Of a stretch of 64,000 nt of DNA, positions 28,714 through 36,987 are shown piece after piece. The notes under the pieces are model-generated. The model made no database searches. It was not told where the DNA came from and saw only the letters and a program-made list of their open reading frames with translations. A program made the position numbers and the translations under genes. This DNA is from Chromatiales bacterium (lineage in GTDB: Bacteria; Pseudomonadota; Gammaproteobacteria; UBA6429): positions 682,001 to 746,000 of the forward strand of contig JALTJN010000362.1 of assembly GCA_027076405.1 (NCBI GenBank). The letters run 5' to 3'. Position 1 is the stretch's first letter. Each line of letters opens with the position of its first letter.

Positions 28714-30441
28714 TTATTCTTTTGTGACACGATTGATTTCTTCTAAAGAAGTGTGCCCATCGATAATCTTCTTTAAGCCGGACTGCCGAAGATCACTTAC
28801 ACCTTCTTTTTGTGCTTGATTTGCCACATCTAATGAAGTGCAGCCTTCCATGATCATTTTACCAATTTCAGCAGAAATAGGCATAACCTGATAGATACCA
28901 ACTCGGCCTTTATAGCCATTAGAACACTGGTCACAACCAACAGGGGCGTAAATTTTAATTCCCTTTTGTACTTGCTCTTTAGTGAAACCTTCTTCAAGTA
29001 GTGCTTCATCAGGGATATCCGCTTGTTTCTTACAGTGTGTACATAGTCGTCTTGCCAAGCGCTGAGCAATAATAAGGTTTACTGCAGAGGCAATATTAAA
29101 TGGGGGGATTCCCATATTAACCATACGCGTCAGTGTTTGTGGAGCATCATTAGTATGTAACGTTGAAAGTACCATATGACCAGTTTGGGCCGCTTTCACA
29201 GCAATCTCGGCTGTTTCAAGGTCACGAATTTCACCGACCAGAATAACATCCGGATCCTGACGTAAGAAGGCTCGTAATGCGCTACTAAAATCAAGTCCAA
29301 CTTTGGGGTTCACATTAACCTGATTTACCCCAGCAAGATTGATTTCGACAGGGTCTTCAGCGGTAGAAATATTAATCTCAGGTTGGTTGAGAATATTGAC
29401 TCCAGTATAGAGCGTTACAGTTTTACCACTACCGGTTGGGCCGGTAACAAGAAACATACCATAGGGCTTATGCAAGTTTTCAAGTAATACTTTCTTTTGC
29501 TCTGGTTCGAAGCCTAATGCATCAATCCCCATTTTTGCACTACTAGGGTCTAAGATACGTAATACGATTTTTTCACCAAAAAGTGTCGGGCAAGTATTAA
29601 CACGAAAATCGATGGCCCTACTTTTGGATAAATTAAGCTTGATTCGGCCATCCTGAGGAATCCGTCGTTCAGAAATATCCATGCGGGACATAACTTTGAT
29701 ACGGGCAGCGAGTCTCATACTCATTCCCAGGGGGGGAGAGGCAACTTCGGCCAATATGCCATCGGTACGAAAACGCACCCGATAACTTTTTTCATAGGGC
29801 TCAAAATGAATATCTGAAGCTCCTTTGTTAATCGCATCGAGTAATACTTTATTAATAAAACGTACAACAGGTGTATCATCAACTTCAGAATCTGAAGCGG
29901 CAGAATTTTCGCTTTCAACAGCATCTTCATCAACAAAATCAACATCATCAAGGTCACTATCGCCACCTACTAAATCACTCAGGCTTTCACCTGCATCAGC
30001 AAGGTTTGTTTCTATAAAGGCTGTAAGACGATCGTCGCAAGCTAAAACAGCTTCAGTTGTCATGCCCACATGAAATTTTATCTCATCTAAGGCTTGTAAA
30101 TTAGTAGGGTCAGATACAGCAACAAATAAACGATTTCCGCGTTTATACAGAGGCATAATACGGTGCTTACGAATCAGTTTTTCTTTAACAAGGTTGACTA
30201 CTTCGGGTTCGATATCAACAACATCAATATCAACTAATGGGACACCAAACTCTTCAGAGGCGGAGTGAGCAATTTTCTTTGCATCAGCAAGCTTATTTTC
30301 TACCAGATAACCGACAAAAGGCACTTTCTTCTTGGTAGAGTTTTCTTGAGCAGAAATTGCTTTTGCTTGTTCGATGATACCATCTTCGACAAGTTTACGT
30401 GCTAAGCCACTGAGTTGAGTCACTGCTGCTACGGTTGCCAT
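28714..30441 (-). CDS. pilB: Type IV pilus extension ATPase PilB
   Basis: Hexameric AAA-type ATPase that powers pilus assembly. The N-terminal T2SSE domain is followed by the ATPase core with Walker A GPTGSGKT (about residue 332), the Asp-box and Walker B DPDVILVGEIRD, and the His-box (STLHTNDAPQTL). Two CxxC pairs (CTHC and CDQC) form the zinc knuckle. It has 575 residues, as usual. The 182-base gap to the transferase gene upstream may hold its own promoter, but I see no clear one. Confidence 0.96.
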   Translation of the reverse strand: MATVAAVTQLSGLARKLVEDGIIEQAKAISAQENSTKKKVPFVGYLVENKLADAKKIAHSASEEFGVPLVDIDVVDIEPEVVNLVKEKLIRKHRIMPLYKRGNRLFVAVSDPTNLQALDEIKFHVGMTTEAVLACDDRLTAFIETNLADAGESLSDLVGGDSDLDDVDFVDEDAVESENSAASDSEVDDTPVVRFINKVLLDAINKGASDIHFEPYEKSYRVRFRTDGILAEVASPPLGMSMRLAARIKVMSRMDISERRIPQDGRIKLNLSKSRAIDFRVNTCPTLFGEKIVLRILDPSSAKMGIDALGFEPEQKKVLLENLHKPYGMFLVTGPTGSGKTVTLYTGVNILNQPEINISTAEDPVEINLAGVNQVNVNPKVGLDFSSALRAFLRQDPDVILVGEIRDLETAEIAVKAAQTGHMVLSTLHTNDAPQTLTRMVNMGIPPFNIASAVNLIIAQRLARRLCTHCKKQADIPDEALLEEGFTKEQVQKGIKIYAPVGCDQCSNGYKGRVGIYQVMPISAEIGKMIMEGCTSLDVANQAQKEGVSDLRQSGLKKIIDGHTSLEEINRVTKE

Positions 30442-30623
30442 TAATTTGAAGTCTCGCGTTAGTTAGATGAATATTGTATTAATGTATATAGGTATCGGCA
30501 AACTATCAATGTAGATTAACGACTTATGTGGGTTTTTTGAACCAGTTACTAAAATAATGTTTTTTTGAAAATTAATCAACGATCTCGATTCGTGAAACCA
30601 TACATTAGAATATTCTGATGCTC

Positions 30624-32492
30624 TTAAACTCCATTTAAGTCAAACTGTTTTAGCATAAAACTCGCCTTTTTATTATTCATATCCAAGCTTTTAACTTTTT
30701 CATAATATTTTCGTGCTTTTTTATATTCTTTTTTAAGGGTTGCTATATCACCTAACCCTAAATAGGCTGCGGGTCTGTGAGGGAACATATAGATTACATA
30801 TTCAAAATCCACAGCAGCACGTTTTAAATTTCTTTTGGCTAGAAAAATAGAGGCTCGAGTGAGATGTGCTCGAGCATTGGTTGTATCATAACTTAATACT
30901 CTATTCATTGCAGTAAGCTTGCTTTGAGCATTTAAATTACACGCAGTATGAAGTTGTACATATCTTTGTCTAATAAAGGCATCTTCAAAATATAGATTAA
31001 TCGCTTGATCTATTTCTTTAATTGCTTGTGAACAATTTTTATTTTTCTGGATAGATACACTTGCATTATACGTGAGTTTTGAAGCATAAAAATACCGAGA
31101 ATATAAATCATAACTATGAATTGTTAGTACTGTAGCTAAAAAAAATACGCTGATACTCATAATTATTCTATTCAAGTTATTGTTAAACTTGAGCTTAAAT
31201 GTGACATTTGGAATAAACCGTATCATTAGGCCAGTTAAAAACCAAAATAAAACAGCAGAAGAGGGTAATTGCATTGGAAAATCGACAAATGAATGTGTAA
31301 TACTGCTTATTAATGCCAAAAAACTTCCAAGTAATAGAAAATTTGGACTGCCTTTATTTTTAATCTCTTTTACTGAAAGTAAATATGAAGCTCTAAAAAT
31401 GATGTAGCTAAAAATGACAATAATTGAAATTCCGCCAATAAATCCTAGTTCCAGGAAATTTTGGTAAGGATCATTGTGTAATTGAGCAACGGCTTGATCC
31501 TCGGTAAGAGATTTAACAATATTTGGATTTGAAGCATATGGAGCAAAGCCCTTTCTAAACGCTCCATAACCAACACCAAGTAGAAGATTATCTTTAAGCA
31601 TCGAATAGGCATTTTTATACCAGGCTAACCTAATTGAAGTCGAGTTCTGGGTTAAGCCGGCATTCCATTGTTGTGGTGTATCAGAACTAATAAAGTAAAT
31701 TGTAGTGAGAATATAAACAAATAAAGGAAAAATGAAGCTAAGGAAGAGATATCTAAAAATATTTTTTTTATTAAGTAATTGCGACTGTATAGATTTATTT
31801 TTATAAATTAAAATAAGAAAAAAAATTGTGAAAATTAAAAAACCTAACAGTGAACCCTTTGTTTTTGCTATTAATATAAATGTTATTGCAAGTGTATAGG
31901 TAATACTTGCAATATACTTGGCATAGGATTTAGTGGTTAACATGCTTATTAAAGCTAAAGGGATGACTAAATCAAAGAATACCGAGGCATGATTTTTATT
32001 ATTAAATGTTGATGCTAATGCTGTGCTCATTTTAAATTCAAAAGGATTGAATTTAAATGCCTGAAGAATTCCTATCACTGCTGCTATCGATGCACCTATA
32101 AATATTGCTAGAAAGATATTTTTAATTTCTTTGTTTTTAAGCTGGCTAGAAAAAAATGCAATTATAAAATACACAGAAAGTTGAGTTAGCTCTATAAATG
32201 AATTTTTAATGTCTGCCGACCATAGTATTGAAATTAGAGCCCAACAAAGAAAAAATAAAAAGCTAAGATGTAAATAAGAAAGTGTAAGGGTTATATTTTT
32301 AAAAAGAAATTGAATGGAATAAAGCAGTAATAAAAAACAGGCAACACTTGTAATTAATATATGTCGTGGAAGTGAGGCTGTTTCAAAGACTTGAGGTACG
32401 TAAATAATAGGGAGCAACGCAAATAGTACAATAAATGTTGCCGTGTGTGTACGCTTAAAAAAAACTGTCGGATTTAGCTTTTGTATATTCAA
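30624..32492 (-). CDS. PglL/WaaL-like O-oligosaccharyltransferase with C-terminal TPR
   Basis: Polytopic membrane protein of the Wzy/WaaL/PglL superfamily with about twelve membrane segments. The catalytic periplasmic loop shows the family signature LHNDPYQNFLELGFIGG near residue 338. From about residue 500 come tetratricopeptide-like repeats, a feature of PglL-type protein O-glycosylases. Lying between the pilin genes and pilB, it probably transfers glycan to pilin (inference from context). The start must be TTG 32492, because an in-frame stop lies four codons upstream and no ATG occurs near the N-terminus. O-antigen ligase is the alternative. Confidence 0.82.
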   Translation of the reverse strand: MNIQKLNPTVFFKRTHTATFIVLFALLPIIYVPQVFETASLPRHILITSVACFLLLLYSIQFLFKNITLTLSYLHLSFLFFLCWALISILWSADIKNSFIELTQLSVYFIIAFFSSQLKNKEIKNIFLAIFIGASIAAVIGILQAFKFNPFEFKMSTALASTFNNKNHASVFFDLVIPLALISMLTTKSYAKYIASITYTLAITFILIAKTKGSLLGFLIFTIFFLILIYKNKSIQSQLLNKKNIFRYLFLSFIFPLFVYILTTIYFISSDTPQQWNAGLTQNSTSIRLAWYKNAYSMLKDNLLLGVGYGAFRKGFAPYASNPNIVKSLTEDQAVAQLHNDPYQNFLELGFIGGISIIVIFSYIIFRASYLLSVKEIKNKGSPNFLLLGSFLALISSITHSFVDFPMQLPSSAVLFWFLTGLMIRFIPNVTFKLKFNNNLNRIIMSISVFFLATVLTIHSYDLYSRYFYASKLTYNASVSIQKNKNCSQAIKEIDQAINLYFEDAFIRQRYVQLHTACNLNAQSKLTAMNRVLSYDTTNARAHLTRASIFLAKRNLKRAAVDFEYVIYMFPHRPAAYLGLGDIATLKKEYKKARKYYEKVKSLDMNNKKASFMLKQFDLNGV

Positions 32493-32501
32493 ATATAAGG
32501 C

Positions 32502-32897
32502 TTAATCTTTTGACGCTTCAACGGTTTCATTGTATACACTGGTGCCAGAAACATTACCTTTTGCTGTTGCTTTCCAGGTCGAAGTAGGGCTCGATGATAT
32601 TACTGCGTAATCAAATAATGCTGTTGCACTACTGCCTTTCGTTCTGATCCATAATCTGCCGCTAGTAGACTCTAATTCGCTAAAATTAGCTCCGGTAAAA
32701 TATCTGTTATTTTCTAAAAAATACTCTTCTTCCGCCAAGCGAAGTGCTGCAAGGTTATTTTTCGCTTCAGACATCTTTGCTGCTTTGACGTATCCTGTAT
32801 ATGCAGGTATAGCTATTGTAGTGATCACAGCTAGAATAGCTAGAGTAACCATTAACTCTATTAGACTAAATCCGTTTATTTTAGTTGAATGCTTCAT
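32502..32897 (-). CDS. Type IV pilin-like protein (PilE-type)
   Basis: Type IVa prepilin of 131 residues. A nine-residue leader ends in Gly, with cleavage before FSLIELMVTLAILAV, and Glu is at mature position 5. The soluble part has the PilE-like segment RLAEEEYFLENNRYF. It contains no cysteine, so the usual C-terminal disulfide loop is absent. It could be a minor pilin or a second major subunit. It follows the pilA hairpin and is ten bases ahead of the transferase gene. Confidence 0.88.
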   Translation of the reverse strand: MKHSTKINGFSLIELMVTLAILAVITTIAIPAYTGYVKAAKMSEAKNNLAALRLAEEEYFLENNRYFTGANFSELESTSGRLWIRTKGSSATALFDYAVISSSPTSTWKATAKGNVSGTSVYNETVEASKD

Positions 32898-32920
32898 AAT
32901 GCACCTAAGTTATTAATATA

Positions 32921-32964
32921 GCAAAATTAAGGAAAGCTTTGATTTTATAGCTCCTTAATTTTGC
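32921..32964 (-). terminator. Strong hairpin after pilA (terminator or attenuator)
   Basis: A perfect 13-bp inverted repeat, GCAAAATTAAGGA (32921-32933) and TCCTTAATTTTGC (32952-32964), lies 21 bases after the pilA stop. An inner AGCT/AGCT pair can extend the stem. On the transcribed (reverse) strand the second arm has TTTT near its end and an AT-rich tail follows, but there is no long U-run. It could stop most transcripts after pilA or protect the pilA mRNA 3' end. Confidence 0.65.
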
Positions 32965-32985
32965 ATATATATTATCGCTAGTAAT

Positions 32986-33456
32986 TTATTCTACATTGAC
33001 AGAAACACCAGAAGGAGAATACTTACCAACCCAAACGAGATTTTCGGCTGTTGATGCAGTATCAAGAGTGTTACCAGTACCGATAATGATTGTGACGTTA
33101 GTATCTGTGCCTGGTTCAACTAAAGCGTCACCATCTGTTGTAGTGATGGCAACTTGACCTTCATTGGTGGTAGAAGCAGCAGCAACATAAGCTGGAACTG
33201 CAGCAAATGGGCTTCGTTTGCCTCCTTCATTTAAGATAGTAACTAAGTTAGAGCTTGTGCCACCAGTAGAAGCTAATTTAGCTACTTCATTTTTCGCTAA
33301 GCGAAATGCAGCATCTGCATTACTGTGTGCAGCATTGATTTTTGAAGAAGTAATATACCCATTATACGCAGGAATCGCGATAGCCGCTAAAATACCGATA
33401 ATCGCAACTACGATCATCAGTTCGATCAATGTAAAACCTTGTTGTACTTTTTTCAT
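32986..33456 (-). CDS. pilA: Major type IV pilin PilA
   Basis: Major pilus subunit, type IVa. The seven-residue leader ends in QQG, with cleavage before [20 protein letters not shown]; Glu5 is present. The mature protein has about 149 residues with a Ser/Thr-rich stretch (STGGTSSN) and no cysteine, so no C-terminal disulfide loop can form. The ribosome site GGAGAA is four bases before ATG. A sigma-54 element lies about 75 bases upstream. Its leading place, strong ribosome site and the hairpin after it all fit a highly expressed major pilin. Confidence 0.93.
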   Translation of the reverse strand: MKKVQQGFTLIELMIVVAIIGILAAIAIPAYNGYITSSKINAAHSNADAAFRLAKNEVAKLASTGGTSSNLVTILNEGGKRSPFAAVPAYVAAASTTNEGQVAITTTDGDALVEPGTDTNVTIIIGTGNTLDTASTAENLVWVGKYSPSGVSVNVE

Positions 33457-33528
33457 GATGTTCTCCGGTGTTCGGGGTTAATAATTAATTTAAAACGTGT
33501 TCATTTGTTATTTCTAGTAGTTTTTATA

Positions 33529-33543
33529 GCAGCTTGTGTGCCA
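33529..33543 (-). promoter_or_regulatory. Sigma-54 promoter of pilA
   Basis: On the reverse strand the sequence reads TGGCAC-N5-CTGC. It has the invariant GG and GC dinucleotides ten bases apart, as the -24/-12 consensus TGGCAC-N5-TTGC requires. Transcription would begin near 33517, leaving a leader of about 60 bases to the pilA ATG. Sigma-54 promoters need an NtrC-type activator, and PilR is encoded at 44650-45999. Confidence 0.85.
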
Positions 33544-33632
33544 ACTCACAATAGAGGCTATCGACATAGGCGCTAGTTTCTTTAAATTAAACGTAATGAT
33601 AGTTTAAATTTCATTTAAAATCATAATGTTAG

Positions 33633-33648
33633 TGTGACCATTGTCACA
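33633..33648. promoter_or_regulatory. Crp/Vfr-type operator
   Basis: TGTGA-CCATTG-TCACA is a perfect match to the core TGTGA-N6-TCACA bound by Crp and Vfr. The flanking bases extend the symmetry to AGTGTGAC/GTCACACT (33631-33650). It is centred about 120 bases upstream of the predicted pilA start and 250 bases before gspC. As an RNA it could also form an 8-bp hairpin with the loop CATT, so a terminator role is not excluded. Confidence 0.65.
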
Positions 33649-33890
33649 CTTTAAATTTTGTTGGTGGCCTTTTTAAAGTACTATGGTGTTTTAAAAGAAA
33701 GGATTATTGAACTTATAGGTGACAATTATGGTCACTTACTGACAAAAGTAGATCGTATTGATATTGATGTTGACAGGTTATTGATGAGTCAAAAAGAGTC
33801 TCTATTCATTTTCCATTGAAGCATAATGTATTATCTTGTCTATCTGTGTAGATTTTATAATTAGTATATTAATAAGTAGTAATATTTAAA

Positions 33891-34799
33891 ATGAATAAAG
33901 CTCGTCTCGTTACATACTGGCAGAATATGCCATGGAATATGATTAAGCTTCATGCAAGTAAGCATTTGCCTGAGTTTATATTTGTTGTGTTACTACTTTT
34001 ACTGGCACAAACATTTGCAGAGTTGACTTGGGTGTATCTTACTCCAGCTCAGGACAAAGCTTCCATTCGTAACAGCCATTCAACGAGGCCATTACAAAGT
34101 CCGTTAACAAAACTTAGTTTACAAAAGGTAAGTAGCTATCATTTGTTTGGTGATGCGAAGCAAGCCGCTGTTGTGACACAACAAAAAATAATTGATGCCC
34201 CGGAAACGAGGCTGCGTTTAGATCTAAAAGGTGTTTTTGCTTCTACAAAGGCGAGTCAGGCTTTGGCGATTATTTCAAGTAATAAAGGGAAGGATAAAAC
34301 CTACCATATTGGTGACAAGATCACAGGCGGGGCTTTGTTACATGCTGTTTACGCCGATCGGGTGATCTTAAAGCGCAGCGGTAAACTGGAAACCTTGCGT
34401 TTACCTAAATCAAAGGTGGATAGTCGCTCTTTTTATAGTAAGGCATCGCCTGATCGTATGAACAGCCAATTAAGTTATGCAAGACAGAGTAATCAGCAGC
34501 GTTTACGGAAAATTCGCGACACATTACTCAATGAACCGGCTAAATTATGGCAACAGATGCGAATTAATCCGGTTATGAAAAATGGCAAAATTCAGGGGTA
34601 TAGTATGGTGCACAATGATCCTGCGCTCATGAAAGCATTAAATATTCGCTCGACAGATGTTATAACGTCAATAAATGGTCAATCTTTAAGCAATCCTTCA
34701 ACACTTTATGGATTGATGAATAACTTATCAAAAATGCAAACACTGGTTTTGAATATTGAGCGTAATGGCCGGCAACAAACGATACAGCTGAATTTTTAA
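33891..34799 (+). CDS. gspC: Type II secretion protein GspC
   Basis: Bitopic inner-membrane protein that links the assembly platform to the secretin GspD. It has one membrane segment at about residues 30-46, then the HR domain (YHLFGDAKQA, LDLKGVFASTKASQALAII) that contacts the secretin. A C-terminal PDZ-like domain begins around the MKNGKIQGYSM segment. It has 302 residues. It is the first gene of the gsp operon and reads away from pilA. Confidence 0.9.
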   Translation: MNKARLVTYWQNMPWNMIKLHASKHLPEFIFVVLLLLLAQTFAELTWVYLTPAQDKASIRNSHSTRPLQSPLTKLSLQKVSSYHLFGDAKQAAVVTQQKIIDAPETRLRLDLKGVFASTKASQALAIISSNKGKDKTYHIGDKITGGALLHAVYADRVILKRSGKLETLRLPKSKVDSRSFYSKASPDRMNSQLSYARQSNQQRLRKIRDTLLNEPAKLWQQMRINPVMKNGKIQGYSMVHNDPALMKALNIRSTDVITSINGQSLSNPSTLYGLMNNLSKMQTLVLNIERNGRQQTIQLNF

Positions 34800-34905
34800 A
34801 AATTAAACGGGAATAAAAGTAAGACGTATTTTAACGGTTTTTTAGTGTAAGATATTTGTTTAAAATTAGTATATATAGAATAAGAATAATAGACAGGTTC
34901 GGATT

Positions 34906-36987
34906 ATGTGGCAGGATGCAAATTTAAGTCTTAATAGTTTAATGGATAAATGGGGGCAGCAATTTGTATCTGTTAGCTTTTTGCTGTTGCTCGTTTTTTG
35001 CTCAAACGCCGTCAATGCAGCCAGCGCCACCAATGTCACAAAGCCCACCGCCGGTACAAAAGTCACACTAAATTTTAATGCAACGGATATTAATGCGGTT
35101 ATTTCAGCTGTTTCAGAAATGACTGGGCGTAACTTTATTGTTGACCCGCGTGTTAAAGGAAAAGTGACGGTGATGTCGCATCGCGCATTGAAGACATCAG
35201 AAATTTATCAGGTTTTTCTATCCGTGTTAAAAGTGCATGGCTTTGCTGCCATTCCCGGAAAAAATGTGACTAAGATCGTACCCGAGGTGAATGCAAAGCA
35301 AGATGCTATTCGCACCGATCGACGCTTTATTCCTTTAAGTGATGAGTTTATTACTCAGGTGTTAGAAATTAAAAATGTGAATGCGGCACAGCTTGTTCCA
35401 ATACTCAGACCTCTGGTTCCCCAGCGCGGTCATTTAGCTGCATATCCCGGTTCAAATGTTTTAGTTATCTCTGATTCAGCGGCAAACATTCGTCGATTAA
35501 AGAAAATTATTAATCGTATTGATCAGGCAACGGGTGATGAGGTTGAAGTTGTTTCGTTACAACATGCTTCCGCCAGTGAAGTGGTTCGTATTATTCAGCA
35601 GCTTTCATCACAAGATCCAAAGAAAAAGAGAAACAACCTTATTGCGGATGATAGAACCAACAGTATATTGCTTGGCGGGAATAAAGCATCACGTTTAAGA
35701 ATTAAGGCGCTGATTGCACATTTGGATACACCCGTCGATGTGGGTGGTTCAACGCAAGTTGTTTATTTACGTAATGCCGTTGCAAAAGATTTGGTTCCTG
35801 TTCTTACCGGTGTGAGTAAAAGTGTTAGCAAGGCAAAAGGTAAACAGTCCAGTGCAGCAGCACGTAATATCAGTATTCAGGCTGATGAGAATACCAATTC
35901 ATTAGTGATTACCGCACCACCAGATATTTTTCGATCACTGCGTTCAGTTATTCGCCGTTTAGACGTTCGACGTGCGCAGGTTTTAGTTGAAGCTGTTATT
36001 GCTGAAGTCTCAACCAATTCAACAGAAGAGTTTGGTATTCAATGGGCCGGTGGCTCAACAAAAGATGGGCTTGCCAGTGCGGTTAACTTTAGTGTCGGGG
36101 GTAGTCTTACCGGCTTATTAAGTACACCACCTTCTATTGGTGATGGTTTAAGCATTGTTGCAGGTAATCCACAAAGTACCACTAATCCGATTGGAGCTTT
36201 AATTCGTGCATTAAATTCAGATGGAAAATCAAATATTCTTTCAACACCTTCGTTATTGACATTAGATAATGAAGAAGCAGAAATTGTTGTTGGGCAAAAT
36301 GTTCCTTTTGTAACCGGTTCTTTTTCCGGTACTGGTAGTGGCGGCAGCACTCCCTCAAACCCTTTTCAAACTGTTCAGCGTGAAGATGTTGGCTTAACTT
36401 TAAGAATTACTCCTCAGATTAATGAAGGCGATGCAATTAAACTCAAGGTTGAGCAAGAGGTCTCCACTGTAACTGCAAGTACGCAGGGTGTTGATATTAT
36501 TACCAACAAGCGTTCAATTAAAACGAATGTTGTGGTAAATGATGGTCAAATGATCGTTTTGGGCGGCCTTATTCAGGAGGAGCTGCGTGAAGGTGAACAG
36601 CGTGTTCCCGGTTTAGGTGACATTCCTTTACTTGGCTGGTTTTTCCGTTATAGCAAAACCGATTTAGTTAAAACCAATTTAATGGTGTTTTTACAACCGA
36701 CTATTTTAAAAGATGCCGCAGTAACAGCCGCTTATACGGGAGACAAGTATAATTATATTCGCGCTCAACAGATGAAATTACGTGATGATGGTTTACGTTT
36801 AGCCTCTGAAGAAGATTCCCCGTTATTGTCTAAAAATAAACAATTCTTTACGTTACCAAAACCTTACCAGCCGGCAACAGAGACGACGGCTAAAGGTAAA
36901 AATACAAAGGTTACAGAACAACCACCGACCATGATGGAGCAGGTTAATGACAAGCAGTCAGAATCAACCGATGGTGGAAAGCAGTAA
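34906..36987 (+). CDS. gspD: Type II secretion secretin GspD
   Basis: Outer-membrane secretin channel through which folded exoproteins leave the periplasm. A signal peptide ends near NAVNA, followed by the N0-N3 ring domains and the secretin core with VEAVIAEVS, VPFVTGSF and VVLGGLIQ-like segments (here MIVLGGLIQEE). A C-terminal extension of about 80 residues may bind a pilotin. It has 693 residues. The signal peptide is unusually long from ATG 34906; ATG 34942 would give a shorter one. It overlaps gspE by 41 bases. Confidence 0.95.
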   Translation: MWQDANLSLNSLMDKWGQQFVSVSFLLLLVFCSNAVNAASATNVTKPTAGTKVTLNFNATDINAVISAVSEMTGRNFIVDPRVKGKVTVMSHRALKTSEIYQVFLSVLKVHGFAAIPGKNVTKIVPEVNAKQDAIRTDRRFIPLSDEFITQVLEIKNVNAAQLVPILRPLVPQRGHLAAYPGSNVLVISDSAANIRRLKKIINRIDQATGDEVEVVSLQHASASEVVRIIQQLSSQDPKKKRNNLIADDRTNSILLGGNKASRLRIKALIAHLDTPVDVGGSTQVVYLRNAVAKDLVPVLTGVSKSVSKAKGKQSSAAARNISIQADENTNSLVITAPPDIFRSLRSVIRRLDVRRAQVLVEAVIAEVSTNSTEEFGIQWAGGSTKDGLASAVNFSVGGSLTGLLSTPPSIGDGLSIVAGNPQSTTNPIGALIRALNSDGKSNILSTPSLLTLDNEEAEIVVGQNVPFVTGSFSGTGSGGSTPSNPFQTVQREDVGLTLRITPQINEGDAIKLKVEQEVSTVTASTQGVDIITNKRSIKTNVVVNDGQMIVLGGLIQEELREGEQRVPGLGDIPLLGWFFRYSKTDLVKTNLMVFLQPTILKDAAVTAAYTGDKYNYIRAQQMKLRDDGLRLASEEDSPLLSKNKQFFTLPKPYQPATETTAKGKNTKVTEQPPTMMEQVNDKQSESTDGGKQ

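Larger units (their letters stand above)
33457..33890. other. pilA/gspC divergent control region
   Basis: These 434 bases hold no gene. They separate two divergent operons, pilus on the reverse strand and type II secretion on the forward strand. Contents: the pilA ribosome site (33461-33466), a sigma-54 element (33529-33543), a perfect Crp-type palindrome (33633-33648), and a second dyad GTGAC-N7-GTCAC (33719-33735). A TATAAT at 33856-33861 could be the gspC -10 box, though its -35 is poor. TGTC tetramers on the reverse strand (33721, 33741, 33772) might be PilR half-sites, but lie rather far upstream. Confidence 0.7.

Noticed and set aside
33721..33775. TGTC tetramers on the reverse strand as PilR sites
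   Set aside because: They lie 200-255 bases before the predicted start, further than known PilR sites, and the tetramer is too short to be telling.
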